Assembly: GCA_945861635.1 (NCBI GenBank)
Contig: CAMAWH010000026.1
Location: forward strand, 1-64,000
Origin: Klebsiella pneumoniae
Lineage (GTDB): Bacteria; Myxococcota_A; UBA796; SXON01
Reading direction: 5' to 3'
DNA: 64,000 nucleotides
Under the pieces are notes generated by a model. That model was not told where the DNA came from, made no database searches, and saw nothing but the letters and a program-made list of their open reading frames with translations. Below, piece by piece: positions 35,914 through 43,509 of this stretch (within the stretch, counting starts at the first letter, position 1; every line of letters begins with the position of its first letter). The position numbers and the translations under genes were made by a program.

Positions 35914-36867
35914 TCAGCCGGTCGATGCCGGGAGCCCGTCACGCTCTTGCGCGACGAGGTCCGCGAACGCGGTTTCCCCACGGTCCCGCAGGACTTTTTC
36001 ACCGGCGGCGAGCGTCTTCAGCGCCGCCGCTGGCTGGTTGGCGCGCAGCTGCGCATGTGCGGCGAGAATCGTACCTTCGGCGTATCCGCCCGGATTGCCC
36101 GCGGCGGCCGCCGCTTTGGCGCCGTCAATGGCGTGACGAAGCGCCAGCGCAGTCTCGCCTGCGTTGAGCGCCAGCCGCGATGAAAACGAGTGCGCAACCG
36201 GACGCATCGCCGGCGCGAGCGCACCCGTGGCCAAGGCCTCCGCGAGCAATTGGCGCGCCGCCGGACCATCTCCAGCGCCGATCTTGAGGTTGGCAAGCGC
36301 GAAAGCGCTTTCTGCGCGCGCTGGGTCATCGTCCAGCTCACGCGCGAGGCCAAGCGCGGCCGCCAACGCATCCATCGCCGGGGTGCCCATGAGCTGTGCG
36401 AGCGTCGCCAGGGCCAGGAGCACGGTCATTCGTTCGTGGGCGAACGCGGGCCCGACGGCAAGTTCGCCCGCGCGCGCATAGTGGGCGCGCGACGTTGGAA
36501 AATCACGAGCGTCGAGCGCGATTTCGGCTTCGGTCATGACCAGCGCCAGCCGCGCGCGCGGGCCGCCTCGGCCTGCTTTCTCCTTCGCGTGCGCCAGAAC
36601 CTCCGCCGCTGCCTCCCTGCGAAGGGTACGATTCAATAGACGGGCCGCCAATAGTTCCGCCACCGGACCCCGGATGCGGTCCGACTGAAGCGACTTGCCT
36701 GCGGCCAGCACGTCGTCAATAGCACCGGCGAGATCCCGATGCACCATCTTCAGTTCAGCGCGTCGAAGCTGCGCAGCGGCATTTCCTTGCGCCACGAGCG
36801 CGTCCAACTCGACGCGCAGGGCGTGGCCCGGCGGGCCGAGCAGGCAGGTTTCTTCGAAGGCGGCCAT
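35914..36867 (-). CDS. TPR-like helical repeat protein
   Basis: 317 residues from ATG 36867 (an upstream in-frame segment is Pro/Arg-rich and unlikely). Almost wholly alpha-helical with repeating A..L..A..LA.. pairs about every 34-40 residues (ARARLALVMTEAEIALDARDF, RAESAFALANLKIGAGD, GYAEGTILAAHAQLRANQPAAALKTL), typical of degenerate tetratricopeptide repeats used for protein binding. No signal peptide. It lies 67 bp upstream of the giant DUF4157 gene on the same strand and may be its chaperone or a regulator, but no direct evidence links them. Confidence 0.75.
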   Translation of the reverse strand: MAAFEETCLLGPPGHALRVELDALVAQGNAAAQLRRAELKMVHRDLAGAIDDVLAAGKSLQSDRIRGPVAELLAARLLNRTLRREAAAEVLAHAKEKAGRGGPRARLALVMTEAEIALDARDFPTSRAHYARAGELAVGPAFAHERMTVLLALATLAQLMGTPAMDALAAALGLARELDDDPARAESAFALANLKIGAGDGPAARQLLAEALATGALAPAMRPVAHSFSSRLALNAGETALALRHAIDGAKAAAAAGNPGGYAEGTILAAHAQLRANQPAAALKTLAAGEKVLRDRGETAFADLVAQERDGLPASTG

Positions 36868-36914
36868 CGCCGGGAAGGTAGCGCGGAGGCGAGGGTGGCG
36901 CGATAGGGTTGCGC

Positions 36915-37382
36915 ATGGTCCGTCCGTCGTTTCTGGAGCCGGAAGCCGAGCGGCTGCTCGCCGAACGCGGCGTATCCGTCGAGGCCTACACGGCCTGGGT
37001 GATGACCGAGGGGGCGCGGCGAGCAACCGCCGCTGCCGTCGTGGTCGCCATCGTGATTGCCATCGTGCTGGCTTCCGTCACGACCGTAGCGTTGAAGCCT
37101 TCGCTCGCCGGTATTTCGGTCGCGCTTCGGACCGCGGCGTACGTGCCGACCGTCCTGATCCCCGGGGCGATTCTCTGGCGGGGTTTCACGCGGAAGGGCG
37201 CGGCGGCGGACGGCAGCGACGCCGAAGGAATGCTCGCTCGCGCGGCGACCAGCTACGGAACCGCGAAGTTCATGCACAAACGGTTGCGCTACGAGGGGTG
37301 GAATCAGGTGATTGCATTCGCCAAGCGCTGGGAATTGGAGCGCGCGGGTCGCTCACCGGACAACCCGTCCCGGCGATCGTGA
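36915..37382 (+). CDS. hypothetical membrane protein
   Basis: 155 residues from ATG 36915 (TTG 36909 is two codons upstream). An N-terminal cytoplasmic helix (EPEAERLLAERGVSVEAYTAWVM), then two membrane helices (about 38-60 and 70-92, the first very rich in Val/Ile/Ala), and a basic C-terminal segment with YGTAKFMHKRLRYEGWNQVIAFAKRWE. No family recognised. Overlaps the next gene by 4 bp (GTGA), so the two form a unit; divergent from the TPR-like gene. Confidence 0.75.
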   Translation: MVRPSFLEPEAERLLAERGVSVEAYTAWVMTEGARRATAAAVVVAIVIAIVLASVTTVALKPSLAGISVALRTAAYVPTVLIPGAILWRGFTRKGAAADGSDAEGMLARAATSYGTAKFMHKRLRYEGWNQVIAFAKRWELERAGRSPDNPSRRS

Positions 37383-37696
37383 CTCAGCGATTTCAGCGCG
37401 CGTCCACAAAAAGCGGGTGGATGGCGGTGCTCGCGGCCATCGCGTTTGTTTTCGTTCCCGACGCATGGGCACATGTCGCCGGCGGCATCAGCGGCATGGG
37501 CGTGGGACTTTGGCTGGGATTGGACGCTGCAGCCAATCAGGCAAACGGATTCGCACGCCTGCACCGCGGCCGCCGATTGACGGGGCGGGCCGGTCTGCTT
37601 TTCAACAGCATGATTATCACGTTGGGGTTCGTCGTCGTACTCATCGGCGTTGCGATGGCTATTGACGGACCCCCGGCAGTTCAGGAAGTGGGGTGA
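37379..37696 (+). CDS. small two-helix membrane protein
   Basis: 105 residues from GTG 37379, inside a GTGA overlap with the upstream stop. Two hydrophobic helices (WMAVLAAIAFVFVPDAWAHVAGGISGMGVGLWLG and FNSMIITLGFVVVLIGVAMAI) joined by a basic loop. Function unknown; probably works with the upstream membrane protein. Its 3' end overlaps the convergent membrane-protein gene by 38 bp. Confidence 0.72.
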   Translation: MTQRFQRASTKSGWMAVLAAIAFVFVPDAWAHVAGGISGMGVGLWLGLDAAANQANGFARLHRGRRLTGRAGLLFNSMIITLGFVVVLIGVAMAIDGPPAVQEVG

Positions 37697-39383
37697 CGCC
37701 CGGCGGCAGGGGCGGCAGGCGCGGCGTCGAAACGCCTGAGGGGGGCGGCAGCGTCGGGAGCGCAGCCTTGGGACCCGCCGCGAGGTCGTACAGAAGCGAC
37801 TGATCGACGCGAGCAACGGGCATTCCCACGCGCTCGGCCAGCCAACCGTCGAGCGATGGGCGCGCGGAGGGAGGCACGCCGTCGAGGTGGACGAGGAGAT
37901 AGCGGGCGCCGGCCTTCCGGGAAGCTGAAAATGGCTCCGCGTTACGATGCCCCCACACGACTGCCGCAGCCGACGTGTCGACCGGCAGTCCAGTGCGTTG
38001 CAGGAGCGCCGTCAACACCGGCGCCGATGCCTCCTGCGACGCGAACCGTCTGCCCGACCGGGCCAATTCCCACCGCACCCGGTCCAGCGAGCGGGTACCC
38101 ATGAACCACGGCGCCTCTGGCGTCGGGAATACGATGACACCGCCGTCCTCCAGCGTGGCCAATGAACTTGCCATCGCGTCGGGAGGAATCGCCACCGCGG
38201 GCAGAGCGAGGCGCGGATTCTCCAGAGCGATTCCTGCGAGGGAAAAAGGCACGAGGACGATGGCGGCGCGTCGGAGACGGGTAGCGCCCGCCGCCAGCCC
38301 CATCGCACCGAACAGCGAAATCGGTGCAGCCCAGGAGAGCACGCCCCCGGGAACATCGTGGAGCAAGCCAGCCAATCTCGCGGCGGACTGCGGGTCAAAC
38401 GCCGCCTCACCCGGGACAAGTTGCCACCCGGCGAGGAGAGTCAGCGTCGTAAGCGACAGCCCGGCGGCCACCGCCCAGGACCGAGCCAGAAACGCGCCGA
38501 TCAGCATACCTGCAAGGGCCACGATGCCGCCGTGTACCCGCTGCATCGGGACCAGCACGTTTCCCAGCGCGGGCCGCGCCGCGTCACCGCTGGGGTGCAG
38601 CGCCGGAGGCGCAAGCGCGGAAACGGCCGGGTCCAACCAGCGCGCCTCCCCGACAAAGGGCGCGGACTCAGCCGGCGGTAGTGGAAACAGGGCGCCGCCC
38701 ACGCCGAGATACGCAGGAACCGTCGCAACCGCGGGGGCCTCGACGCGCAGCCCACCCGCGAGCGGCCCCACCGGCGTCAAAAGCGCGAGGGCCGGCAAAG
38801 CGGCCGCCAACCACCAGCCCGAACGCCTGGCGAGCCCCGCGAAACCGAACACCACGGCGTTGGGCACGCTCCACAACCCGGCGAACACCGCCAACCTCGG
38901 GAAAGCCAGGCCCAACGCCAGCGGACCCGCGCCGAGCGCGGCCAAATCTGCGCCCGGCAGGCCGCGGAGCACGGACGGCGCCGTCTGCACCGCAAATCCC
39001 GCGATCAACGCAGCGAGCGCCGAGGCGGTCGGCCAGGTGCGCCGGACCAGGACCAAAGGCCCGAATCCCGCCAGCCAGAACGAAACAAAGACAACCAGAC
39101 CCAACGCAAATCCCGGGTCCACCGGAACTACGGACGTGAGTGCAGCGCCCATGGCCGAGGCGGGCCAAAACGGAGTGTCGCCGAGCGGGACATCGGAGTT
39201 CCCCGGCAGCGCTGCAAACGTGAGCCACCTTCCGACGATCGAGGCGGCAAGCAGCGCCCCATGAATGCCTTCTTCCTCCAGGCCCGGCGCGCGAAACGGA
39301 CCCACGCGGCCGAGGCAGGTCCAAACCGGGAGTACCGAGCAGGCGACGACCGGAAATGCCCACGCCCGCAGTACGGGAAGCAC
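37659..39383 (-). CDS. multi-pass membrane protein (YfhO / glycosyltransferase-like)
   Basis: About 574 residues from GTG 39383; start uncertain, since upstream codons belong to a segment overlapping the hydrolase gene. Ten or so membrane helices and a large C-terminal soluble domain (about 400-574). The early pattern GDTPFWPASAMGAAL…VDPGFALGLVVFVSFWLAGFGPLVLVRR..W is like YfhO-type and mannosyltransferase-like integral membrane proteins that bear a DP(L/I)N motif after the first helix; here the DPGF segment occupies the place. The tail is Pro-rich. Role in cell-surface glycan assembly is possible. Fourth gene of a four-gene minus-strand operon. Confidence 0.7.
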   Translation of the reverse strand: MLPVLRAWAFPVVACSVLPVWTCLGRVGPFRAPGLEEEGIHGALLAASIVGRWLTFAALPGNSDVPLGDTPFWPASAMGAALTSVVPVDPGFALGLVVFVSFWLAGFGPLVLVRRTWPTASALAALIAGFAVQTAPSVLRGLPGADLAALGAGPLALGLAFPRLAVFAGLWSVPNAVVFGFAGLARRSGWWLAAALPALALLTPVGPLAGGLRVEAPAVATVPAYLGVGGALFPLPPAESAPFVGEARWLDPAVSALAPPALHPSGDAARPALGNVLVPMQRVHGGIVALAGMLIGAFLARSWAVAAGLSLTTLTLLAGWQLVPGEAAFDPQSAARLAGLLHDVPGGVLSWAAPISLFGAMGLAAGATRLRRAAIVLVPFSLAGIALENPRLALPAVAIPPDAMASSLATLEDGGVIVFPTPEAPWFMGTRSLDRVRWELARSGRRFASQEASAPVLTALLQRTGLPVDTSAAAVVWGHRNAEPFSASRKAGARYLLVHLDGVPPSARPSLDGWLAERVGMPVARVDQSLLYDLAAGPKAALPTLPPPSGVSTPRLPPLPPGVTPLPELPGVRQ

Positions 39384-39415
39384 ACGCGATCGAACCGTCG
39401 TAAGCGCGCCGGCGG

Positions 39416-41188
39416 CTATTCCCCGGTGTTGTTCGCTGTGCAGGGTGCACTCCCGCAGTGATGGGTGATCGTTCCGCCCGTCGTCAGGAAGTCGGCGACC
39501 TGCGCGCGCGTACCCGACCACAGGCGCGGCGTGGCGTGAGCGCCGCTCGGCGCTGGCGGTCGATTCGTTGACGCGCCCTCACCTACCATGGGATCGTATT
39601 GCGTAAACGCGGGCCCCTGCGCTGGAAGCGCGACCGTATCAATGCCGTACGGACTTGTGAACCCTGGCGTGGCCACCGGATTTCCGATCGAGCGTTGCAG
39701 CAGCTCGGTCGTAATGTTCGGCACCTGCTCATCTCCCATCGACTCCTGCCAAAGCAACGTCCGCCCGGCCAGATCGTCGACGTAGTCCGCTGGATCCACC
39801 TGATCCCACAACATCTGGCTGGCCGAATACAGCACCTGGCGATCCCACGCGTCGGGAATGCCGCGGACGACCAGCAGTTCGAACGGCGACCATTGCGAAC
39901 TGCGCTCCAGCATCGTGGACCAATTGCTTCCGCCCACATGAAGCACGCCCGTCGTGATCGTAGACTGGTTGGCGAGCGTGACCGCACCCTCAATACCACC
40001 CAGCGAAATCCCGTAGTAATAGATGCGCGAGCGGTCAGCGAGGCCGCCGAGGAGCGGATCGTCCAGTAACTCGCCGTCCTTGCAGGCGGCGATCAAGGCG
40101 AGCGTGTTGTTCACCCCCTGTGCGAGCATATCCGGCACCTCCGGAAAACGCCCGAAGTCCGCCGCCACCGCGATGGCATGCAGCTCATCCGGTCGGGTCA
40201 GTCCACGCCAGCGCGTTGCCACGACAATCGCCCCGAGGTCGTCAGCAAGCGCCAGCAGCGACGACGTGTCCTCCGGATTCGCCAGGTAGTCATCCGGCGA
40301 GCCGAGGATGCCATGTCCGAAAATCAGCACCGGCGCCGACCCCGGGGCCGCCCCTGCAAGTGAGGCAGGCACGTGCACGTAGAGGTACGCCTCTGTCGTG
40401 CCCTGCAAGGCGGGCACTCCCGACGCGTCGATGGACAGGTGCGTGTCATCGACAAGGTAGTCGTCAACTGTAAAACTCCCCTCCCCCTGAAACAATGCGC
40501 CCTCAACCGCCTCTGCGGGCTGGCCCTCCCCCCACGTGTACTCGAAGGCGTGTGCGGTCGGCGTGTGCATCGCGCTTGCGATGGTCCGCACCGCCTGGGT
40601 GCCATCTCCAATCGGGAAATCCCACGCGAGCCGCACGTCGGTGATGCCGATGGCATCTAGCTCATCGACGAGATCGGCGTACTGCCCGGTGGGTGCGGGA
40701 AGGTCAAGCGGCTTGCCGCCACTGGTGACCGCGGAGGTGACCGCGATCGCGACTCGATGTCCAACCGTCATCGCCATCATCGGCCGCACGATCAGCGTGC
40801 GATCACCCTCCGCCAGATCGTCGGGGTACGCGTCGGTTTCCGCGAGGACGGGGATTTCCACGCCGGTATCGAGGTCGACCATTCGCACCGAACCGCCGAC
40901 GCCGATGCCAGCCTGGAGGCCCAGCGAGTCCCGGTCGATCGCCATGGGCAGTCGAGCAACGGAAGGTTGCACCGGTGAAAATCCCGTACGCCAGTTCAGA
41001 CGATCCACCGGAAACGGCTTTCCGCCCTCCACAAACGGGAGAATGTCAGCTGGCACGGAGACGTGGCCATCCGCGACCAACTCCACGCTTGGGAAGGGAT
41101 TGAGCGGGCCGTCACCGAGCGCCCCGACCGCCGGGGACGGCGTCGCCGCTTCGATTGGACCGGTGCAAGCGAGAATGAGCAGGATCAT
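39416..41188 (-). CDS. lipoprotein alpha/beta hydrolase
   Basis: 590 residues. The signal is extremely short and uncharged (MILLILAC, Cys8). The N-terminal ~240 residues form a beta-rich domain; the C-terminal half is an alpha/beta hydrolase with oxyanion loop IFGHGILGSPDDY and nucleophile elbow YGISLGG, then LLWQESMGDEQVPN (acid residue area) and a late His (THHC). The family resembles large secreted esterases of deltaproteobacteria. It is coupled to the preceding gene by a 4-bp ATGA overlap. Substrate unknown. Confidence 0.85.
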   Translation of the reverse strand: MILLILACTGPIEAATPSPAVGALGDGPLNPFPSVELVADGHVSVPADILPFVEGGKPFPVDRLNWRTGFSPVQPSVARLPMAIDRDSLGLQAGIGVGGSVRMVDLDTGVEIPVLAETDAYPDDLAEGDRTLIVRPMMAMTVGHRVAIAVTSAVTSGGKPLDLPAPTGQYADLVDELDAIGITDVRLAWDFPIGDGTQAVRTIASAMHTPTAHAFEYTWGEGQPAEAVEGALFQGEGSFTVDDYLVDDTHLSIDASGVPALQGTTEAYLYVHVPASLAGAAPGSAPVLIFGHGILGSPDDYLANPEDTSSLLALADDLGAIVVATRWRGLTRPDELHAIAVAADFGRFPEVPDMLAQGVNNTLALIAACKDGELLDDPLLGGLADRSRIYYYGISLGGIEGAVTLANQSTITTGVLHVGGSNWSTMLERSSQWSPFELLVVRGIPDAWDRQVLYSASQMLWDQVDPADYVDDLAGRTLLWQESMGDEQVPNITTELLQRSIGNPVATPGFTSPYGIDTVALPAQGPAFTQYDPMVGEGASTNRPPAPSGAHATPRLWSGTRAQVADFLTTGGTITHHCGSAPCTANNTGE

Positions 41189-41763
41189 TTAAAAGTATCC
41201 ATACGTGTGAGGAAGTCTGCGCGCACCAGCGCCCCCCCGCCGAAACGGGCGTTGTGGTGGAGCGCTCGGCCGAGCGCATCTTCCGGGGTTGGATGTGGCA
41301 AGTCCGGACGCTCGTAACCGAACAGCGCACGCATCACCGGCGACGTTCGATGCCGGGCGAGCACCGCGTCGATTTCTACCCGCACTTTCACGGCGTGGTC
41401 GGGCAGCAATCGGGCCGCCATGGCCGCGTCAATGAGGTCAAGACGATGGGACACAACCGCCAATGTATCGATGACGTCCTTCACCGTCAGGAAGAAAAAG
41501 AACGTGCGAAAAAGCTTCTTGATGGGCCACCAGACCACGGCCAGGAGGCACCCGACGAGGACATGGCGGCGATCCTCCGTGAGCGCGTGCACGGCCGCTT
41601 TCGGCAGCTCGATCGCGTGGTGGGTGGCAAGCGCGCGGACGGCAGCGGACATGCATTGGCGGGCGGCGATGTCGTCGAGGATCGGCAGCGGGATGAACAC
41701 GCAAAGTGCCGATGCGATCACGTGGTCGCGAACCTTCGGCTTCAGCGCAGGGTGGAAGGGCAC
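41185..41763 (-). CDS. DUF697/EcsC-like hypothetical protein
   Basis: 192 residues from GTG 41763 (TGGAT about eight bases upstream); the first codons overlap the upstream gene's end by 22 bp. A central hydrophobic helix pair (VIASALCVFIPLPILDDIAARQCMSAAVRALA and VGCLLAVVWWPIKKLFRTFFFFLTVKDVIDTLAVV) resembles DUF697-type segments with IP.P..D. Membrane-associated, function unknown. Overlaps the lipoprotein hydrolase by 4 bp. Confidence 0.65.
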   Translation of the reverse strand: MPFHPALKPKVRDHVIASALCVFIPLPILDDIAARQCMSAAVRALATHHAIELPKAAVHALTEDRRHVLVGCLLAVVWWPIKKLFRTFFFFLTVKDVIDTLAVVSHRLDLIDAAMAARLLPDHAVKVRVEIDAVLARHRTSPVMRALFGYERPDLPHPTPEDALGRALHHNARFGGGALVRADFLTRMDTFK

Positions 41764-42392
41764 GTCGTAATCCAGTGTGCAGCGGACGCGGCGTCCGACG
41801 CGGAAAGCGCCCACCAGGCGCCGTTGCGGTACGTCAAAAAGAGGTGGAGGTCGGTGCCCGATCCGTGGAGCGAGAGCGTCACCTTTCGGGGAGGCGGATC
41901 CTTGTCGATGCGGGCAAAAAGCGTCGTCAGCGCGGCCGCGTCCGACGCCCAACCGACGATCCGCCCTCCGTGAAACGGCGTAGGCCCCCCCACGAACGGA
42001 TCCACGTCCACGGGCACTTCACTGCGCCCAACGGCAACCAACCAATTCGGCGTCGCGGACCGACTCGAATTCGCCAGAATTGCGACTGTACAAGAGGCAT
42101 ATGCTGTGAGGCTCTCCAGCGGAATGTCGACTTCCTGCGTGCGGGTGTCCGGCGCGGATTCCACCAGGCGGACGGCGCGCATCGTCTCCGCAATCAGCGC
42201 GGCGGTGATCGACGGATTGCTGGCCGACTGCCGCACGAGCGCGTCGGCAGCAGGGTGAGAGAGGTCCAGCGGCTCGCCGTGAAGAGCGGCCCATGCCGCC
42301 GCAGCACCCGCCAGATCGTGTTCCCGCAACCGCTCGTCGGGATCGCTGACGTCAGGAGCAAGCGCAGCGCAGGCAATCAGGGCCGAAAGCAT
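41742..42392 (-). CDS. hypothetical exported protein
   Basis: 216 residues from ATG 42392. N-terminal signal (MLSALIACAALA-PDV; could also be read as a lipobox IAC). The body has an Ala-rich helical part (residues 20-85) and a beta-rich part (90-216: VDIPLESLTAYASCTVAIL, GGRIVGWASDAAALTTLFARID, LSLHGSGTDLHLFLTYRNGAWW). No family recognised. First gene of the four-gene operon ending at 37659; divergent from the amidohydrolase with only 23 bp between starts. Confidence 0.7.
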   Translation of the reverse strand: MLSALIACAALAPDVSDPDERLREHDLAGAAAAWAALHGEPLDLSHPAADALVRQSASNPSITAALIAETMRAVRLVESAPDTRTQEVDIPLESLTAYASCTVAILANSSRSATPNWLVAVGRSEVPVDVDPFVGGPTPFHGGRIVGWASDAAALTTLFARIDKDPPPRKVTLSLHGSGTDLHLFLTYRNGAWWALSASDAASAAHWITTCPSTLR

Positions 42393-42415
42393 GGCGCGCA
42401 AGTTAGCCGGATGCC

Positions 42416-43120
42416 GTGCGGAACGACGCCGTTGAAATTGTTGGCCACGCCCGCGCTGGCGGCAGGTTGTACACCTGTGAGCATGCGTCCAACCGCGTTC
42501 CGGCCCCTTGGCGGCCGCGTCCGGAGGACCGCCGGTTGCTTGCGATGCATTGGGGATACGATGTCGGTGCGCGCAGCGTCGCAAAGGAATTGGCCCGGCT
42601 CGACGGCACGGCTGCGGTGCTGTCGAGATTCTCTCGGTTGTTGATCGATCCAAACCGCGATCCATCCGATTCCACGGCGATTCTGGTGGAGACCGACGAC
42701 GGTCGTCCCCGGTTCAACGCGTCCGCCGACATCGCGGCGCGCGTGGACCGCTTTCACGCGCCGTTCCACGACGCATTGTCGGCGTTGGTTGTGCGATCCC
42801 GTCCGTCGCACATCGTCTCGATTCATAGCTTTACACCCGTGTTTCGTGGAGGCCGCCGCGTCGTCGAGGCCGGTGTCCTCTTCGACCAGCACGAGGGCGT
42901 TGCGTTGCAACTCGTGGCTGCATTGCGCGCCGAGGGATTCCGCACCGAGCCGAACGAGCCATACTCAGGAAAATCCGGCTTGATCTACAGTCCTGCGCGT
43001 CACGGTGCCGCCATCGGCGTGCCGTATTTCGAAATCGAGCTGCGGCAGGACTTGATCCAGTCGGGTCGGGCCGCGCGGGCCGTCGCGCGTCGGGTGTGGC
43101 GGGCATTAGTTGCCGCGTGA
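42416..43120 (+). CDS. N-formylglutamate amidohydrolase family protein
   Basis: 234 residues from GTG 42416. Family marks: CEHASNRVP near the N-terminus, MHWGYDVGARSVAKELA, FSRLLIDPNRDPSD, and the metal/active-site region VSIHSFTPVF and E.R.DLI. Proteins of this family remove formyl from N-formyl-L-glutamate in histidine breakdown, though many members have other, unknown amide substrates. No histidine-utilisation genes are near, so the in vivo substrate is open. The stop at 43120 overlaps the start of the following truncated membrane fragment. Confidence 0.9.
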   Translation: MRNDAVEIVGHARAGGRLYTCEHASNRVPAPWRPRPEDRRLLAMHWGYDVGARSVAKELARLDGTAAVLSRFSRLLIDPNRDPSDSTAILVETDDGRPRFNASADIAARVDRFHAPFHDALSALVVRSRPSHIVSIHSFTPVFRGGRRVVEAGVLFDQHEGVALQLVAALRAEGFRTEPNEPYSGKSGLIYSPARHGAAIGVPYFEIELRQDLIQSGRAARAVARRVWRALVAA

Positions 43121-43505
43121 CGCGCGTGGCTTGACGCGGGCCGCGTGGCTGCGGGTGGTCGCGTTCGTCTCCGTGGCGATCGTCGTAAGTTGGTGGCCGG
43201 TCGTCGGGCTCGGTAACCCGCACGGCGAGGCGGACAATCATCTCTGGATGGTGTGGCTGACGTTGGCGGGAAAGGGGCCGCGGTTCAACCTGCCGATAGG
43301 CGGCGAAACGCAGCTCATGGACCCGATCAACCTGATGTGGTGGGCGCCGGCGTGGATCCTCGGGCCCACCGTCGCTTGGTCGGCGGCGATTGTCGGGGAT
43401 ATCGCGCTCGCGGCGGTGGCGGGTGGGGCGTTGGCCTGGCACGTGACCCAACGTGAGCCGGTCTTCGCGACGGAGGATGCGATCGGCTGGCGATTGCGCA
43501 GATGA
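43110..43505 (+). pseudogene. truncated YfhO/glycosyltransferase-like membrane protein (N-terminal fragment)
   Basis: About 131 residues (start TTG 43110 or 43131; GTG 43155 also possible). It contains the first membrane helix and the conserved GGETQLMDPINLMWWAPAWILGPTVAW loop typical of large YfhO-like or mannosyltransferase membrane proteins, plus the second helix, and then ends abruptly (…AIGWRLRR) where the methyltransferase gene starts on the opposite strand. Intact family members continue for hundreds of residues, and the gene at 37659 is of this kind. The rest is absent, so this looks like a remnant cut by a rearrangement. Confidence 0.7.
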
Positions 43506-43509
43506 AACG

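Noticed and set aside
35847..36002. Upstream extension of the giant gene to 36002
   Set aside because: It overlaps the end of the TPR-like gene by 89 bp and is Arg/Ser-rich, unlike the rest of the protein; a TTG at 35846 with AGGGG is more likely, though not certain.
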